Below, piece after piece: positions 23,301-24,518 of a stretch of DNA of 24,518 bases. Source of the DNA: CAYUIS01 sp964444825 (lineage in GTDB: Bacteria; Chloroflexota; Anaerolineae; B4-G1); contig CAYUIS010000074.1 in the NCBI GenBank assembly GCA_964444825.1, positions 1 to 24,518 of the forward strand. Direction: 5' to 3'. The notes under the pieces were generated by a model. That model had not been told where the DNA came from and made no database searches. It saw nothing but the letters and a program-made list of their open reading frames with translations. The position numbers were made by a program, and so were the translations under genes. Position 1 is the stretch's first letter, and each line of letters begins with the position of its first letter.

Positions 23301-23371
23301 TCGTCATTCCACGACCAAAAGGGGACCTCGCGGTACTCCTTGGGCGGGTTACGAAAGTGCTGAAGGTTCAT
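20327..23371 (-). CDS. GH106-like glycoside hydrolase, putative alpha-L-rhamnosidase
   Basis: Large predicted glycosidase, 1014 residues. The N-terminus FRNPPKEYREVPFWSWND (6-23), GGFFMHARVGL (43-53), WLYDEDKWPSGFAGG (81-95) and FTDEPYI (210-216) fit the GH106-like group. Glu213 (TDEP) and Glu362 (CENYG) are candidate catalytic acids. The C-terminal half contains beta-sandwich, galactose-binding-like regions (FSFDVAIHPAGPVYLIVESPER-type segment and AALRAGENLIEIELVGTLRNLLGPHH near the end), as usual for GH106. No signal peptide is seen, so it should work in the cytoplasm. The ATG at 23371 overlaps the rhaB stop as ATGA; the longer open frame would run into rhaB. Placement between rhaB and rhaA strongly supports release of L-rhamnose, but activity is inferred. 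Confidence 0.82.
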   Translation of the reverse strand: MNLQHFRNPPKEYREVPFWSWNDDLDPQELRRQIALMDEGGWGGFFMHARVGLRTPYMGRRWMDCIRACVEAARERGLSAWLYDEDKWPSGFAGGLSVAASPAHRHRYLVCKVDDRPALLDERIATFAAREVDGRLTDVRPHNAPAFTDDADRVIQFYAQTMPLGAAWFNDYAYLDLLNPDAVRGFLDVTHEAYAQVIGQDFGGVVPGVFTDEPYILYSSHGEARQSAIPWTDDFPQVFQACNGYDLLPHLPALFFDVDGCQAVRYDYWRAVTARFVESYSQQVFQWCDERGLAFTGHYMAEDTLLSQIRWIGAAMPHYAYMHVPGIDKLDRQINAGAGTVLTVKQLDSVVCQLGKPRALCENYGCGGQDFAHVGRKWIGDWAYVLGINLNNPHLSLYSMRGRRKRDYPQNLFYQQPWWPENRLIADYFARLSYVLSQGQRVVDILVIHPLGSAWALYRPGAAYRVDQLDRALDDLLVTLMQTQRDFHLGDEMLMAPGAPCEASVAVDETGPRLAVGRMAYRVVIVPPGVTLAEDTVRLLREFAMAGGPILAVEPLPALIDGRTVDGPVLPVGAMPCARPDTLPGVLDELLPFDVRVPARPAIWAHHRRIGDVDCYFLANTDLDEGGVATVRLRGTGYLEAWDLASGDVRPLPSRQDSGITEVALDFPPAGSHLLVLHRDQAPAAIKAAGERIVAEIPLGDTWHVALGGPNTLTLDTAQVRIGEGDGDNDWGKAMHILDAHAVVARAGVGAPFALRFSFDVAIHPAGPVYLIVESPERFAITVNDRPIPSTDAGWWTDISFRKIDVAAAVQAGRNEIVLAGLFAQDTELESVYLVGDFGVAGRRLREENRHNGQVFDRYAPDFCVTELLRSVQAKRGLDGLAVDLTALGLPFFAGRGTLRQTVTLPSFDGRVVLEISNPRAAVVRVRVNGQDMGAVAWSPFRVDITAALRAGENLIEIELVGTLRNLLGPHHLAGGDLDWTGPEQFHDKNRWIDDYILVPFGFDGVTLRVFELE

Positions 23372-24518
23372 CTTTCCACCAGATCCAGGAAGCGCCCGTA
23401 GGCGTCTTGCCACTCAGTTCCGCCCGTCGGCTCATAGGCGCCCACGTCAAAGGACTGGCGCACCACCTGGCGCCCTTCCTCCAGCGATTTGAAGATGCCC
23501 AACGCCATCGCCTGGACGATCACGTTGCCGATGGCCGTGGCCTCGACGGGTCCAGCGATCACCGAGCGCCCGGTGGCATCGGCCGTGAACTGGTTCAGGA
23601 GATGGTTCCGCGCCCCACCCCCAACGATATGGATAGGGCCAAGCTGGCGACCCACGATCGCCTCCAGGCGTTCCAGCACCCAGCGGTACTTGAGGGCCAG
23701 GCTCTCCAGGGCGCAGCGCACGACCGCCCCTTTGCCCTGTGGCACCGGCTGCCCCGTGGCTTGACAGAAAGCACGAATCCGGCCCGGCATATCCCCAGGC
23801 TTGAGAAAGGTCTCGTCATCGGGATCAACAAAGCACCGGAACGGAGCCGCCCCGGTCGCCATTGCGGTCAGCTCGCCATAGGAGAACGTTTCTCCCTGCT
23901 GCGCCCAGGTGCGCCGGCACTCTTGCACCAACCACAGCCCGTCGATGTTCTTCAGGAAACGAAAGGTCCCGCCAATGCCGCCCTCGTTGGTGATGTTGAA
24001 GGCCAGGCTTTTCTCGTTGATCACGGGCTCGGGCAGCTCGACGCCCATCAGGGACCAGGTGCCGGAGCTGATGTAGACAAAGCCAGGGCCCTCGGCGGGG
24101 ACCGCCGCCACCGCCGATCCGGTGTCGTGACAGACGGGGGCGATGACGGGCAGTTCCGTCGCGCCGACCTCCTCGGCCACCGGCGGCAACAACCCGCCGA
24201 GGACGGTCCCCGGCCCCACAATCTTGGGGAAGACGTGGGTAGGTATGTCGAGCCGTTCGAGCAGCGAGACAGCCCAATCCCCCTTTCGGGGATCGTAACA
24301 TTGGGTCGTGGTCGCCATACTGAACTCGCACACCTGGGATCCGGCGAGCCAATAGTTGAACAGGTCGGGCATCGTCAGGAAGGTGGCAGCGATATCGAGA
24401 GCGGGGGATCGGGCAAGGACCATCGAGAGCAACTGATACAGGCTGTTTAGCTGCATAAACTGGATACCCGTCTGCTCAAAGATCTCGGCGCGGGGCACAC
24501 GGTGAAAGGCCTGCTCGA
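23368..24518 (-). CDS. rhaB: Rhamnulokinase (N-terminal part outside window)
   Basis: FGGY-family kinase converting L-rhamnulose to L-rhamnulose 1-phosphate. The frame stays open to the window edge, and the first visible residues (EQAFHRVPRAEIFEQTGIQFMQ) match the interior of RhaB, so roughly the first 100 residues are missing; the GTG at 24498 is internal. Visible are MPDLFNYWLAG, ATTTQCYDP, HDTGSAVAAVPAEG, YISSGTWSLMGVE (ATPase core), FLKNIDGLWLVQECRR, and the C-terminal GGGARNHLLNQFTADATGRSV and PVEATAIGNVIVQA typical of FGGY kinases. Its stop overlaps the ATG of the GH106-like gene by 4 nt. The aldolase expected to complete the pathway is not in this window and would most likely lie upstream. 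Confidence 0.95.
   Translation of the reverse strand, partial: EQAFHRVPRAEIFEQTGIQFMQLNSLYQLLSMVLARSPALDIAATFLTMPDLFNYWLAGSQVCEFSMATTTQCYDPRKGDWAVSLLERLDIPTHVFPKIVGPGTVLGGLLPPVAEEVGATELPVIAPVCHDTGSAVAAVPAEGPGFVYISSGTWSLMGVELPEPVINEKSLAFNITNEGGIGGTFRFLKNIDGLWLVQECRRTWAQQGETFSYGELTAMATGAAPFRCFVDPDDETFLKPGDMPGRIRAFCQATGQPVPQGKGAVVRCALESLALKYRWVLERLEAIVGRQLGPIHIVGGGARNHLLNQFTADATGRSVIAGPVEATAIGNVIVQAMALGIFKSLEEGRQVVRQSFDVGAYEPTGGTEWQDAYGRFLDLVER

Noticed and set aside
22334..24450. Long plus-strand open frames (22334-23401 and 23407-24450)
   Set aside because: They are opposite the GH106-like and rhaB genes, with no recognisable domains or ribosome sites; they are antisense shadows.

Overview
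The window looks like a stretch of a Chloroflexota (Anaerolineae-like) chromosome. This is inferred from gene content and protein style, not from a marker gene: a greA-lysS pair, secreted proteins built of 'GG(L)(D/E)IFG(N/Y)P' modules, Thr/Pro-rich stalked membrane proteins, a DHH-CBS-CBS-tRNA nucleotidyltransferase fusion, and a GerW/YtfJ-like pair in a non-Bacillus setting. Coding density is high, GC is moderately high, and promoters are sigma70-like (TTGACx, 16-17 bp, TATAAT). No tRNA, rRNA, CRISPR array, insertion sequence or prophage was seen.

Positions 1-4230 (plus strand) are housekeeping: the 3' part of typA/bipA, greA behind a near-consensus promoter and a structured leader, and lysS behind a strong two-tier hairpin. 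Positions 4231-5651 hold a strong promoter, a leader of about 330 nt rich in inverted repeats, a secreted protein with two tandem modules and an Ig-like domain, and a very good terminator. Positions 5671-9492 (minus strand) hold a stalked membrane protein overlapping a purine nucleoside phosphorylase by 4 nt, a Xer-type tyrosine recombinase, and a low-specificity threonine aldolase. From the aldolase, overlapping divergent promoters lead on the plus strand to the DHH-CBS-CBS-nucleotidyltransferase fusion and two tandem GerW/YtfJ-like membrane-anchored proteins.

Positions 13264-24518 (all minus strand) form a sugar and glycan catabolic locus. In transcription order it holds rhamnulokinase rhaB (cut by the window edge), a GH106-like putative alpha-L-rhamnosidase, L-rhamnose isomerase rhaA, a zinc sorbitol-dehydrogenase-like oxidoreductase, a DUF2961/GH172 protein, a GH116 (GBA2-like) beta-glycosidase and a PfkB sugar kinase. 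Spacing is very tight (4-nt overlap, then 9, 51, 158, 34 and 7 nt). None of the three glycosidases shows a signal peptide, so the most economical model is uptake of a rhamnose-containing oligosaccharide or glycoside followed by cytoplasmic trimming. Rhamnose would go through RhaA and RhaB, and the other sugars through the dehydrogenase and PfkB kinase. The only sizeable gap in the locus carries a perfect 15-bp inverted repeat, with arms 66 bp apart, enclosing two further small hairpins.

The least explained items are the combination of GH106-like, GH172 and GH116 enzymes in one rhamnose locus, the structured leader at 4303-4630, the inverted-repeat element at 17801-17896, and the diverged GerW-like pair.
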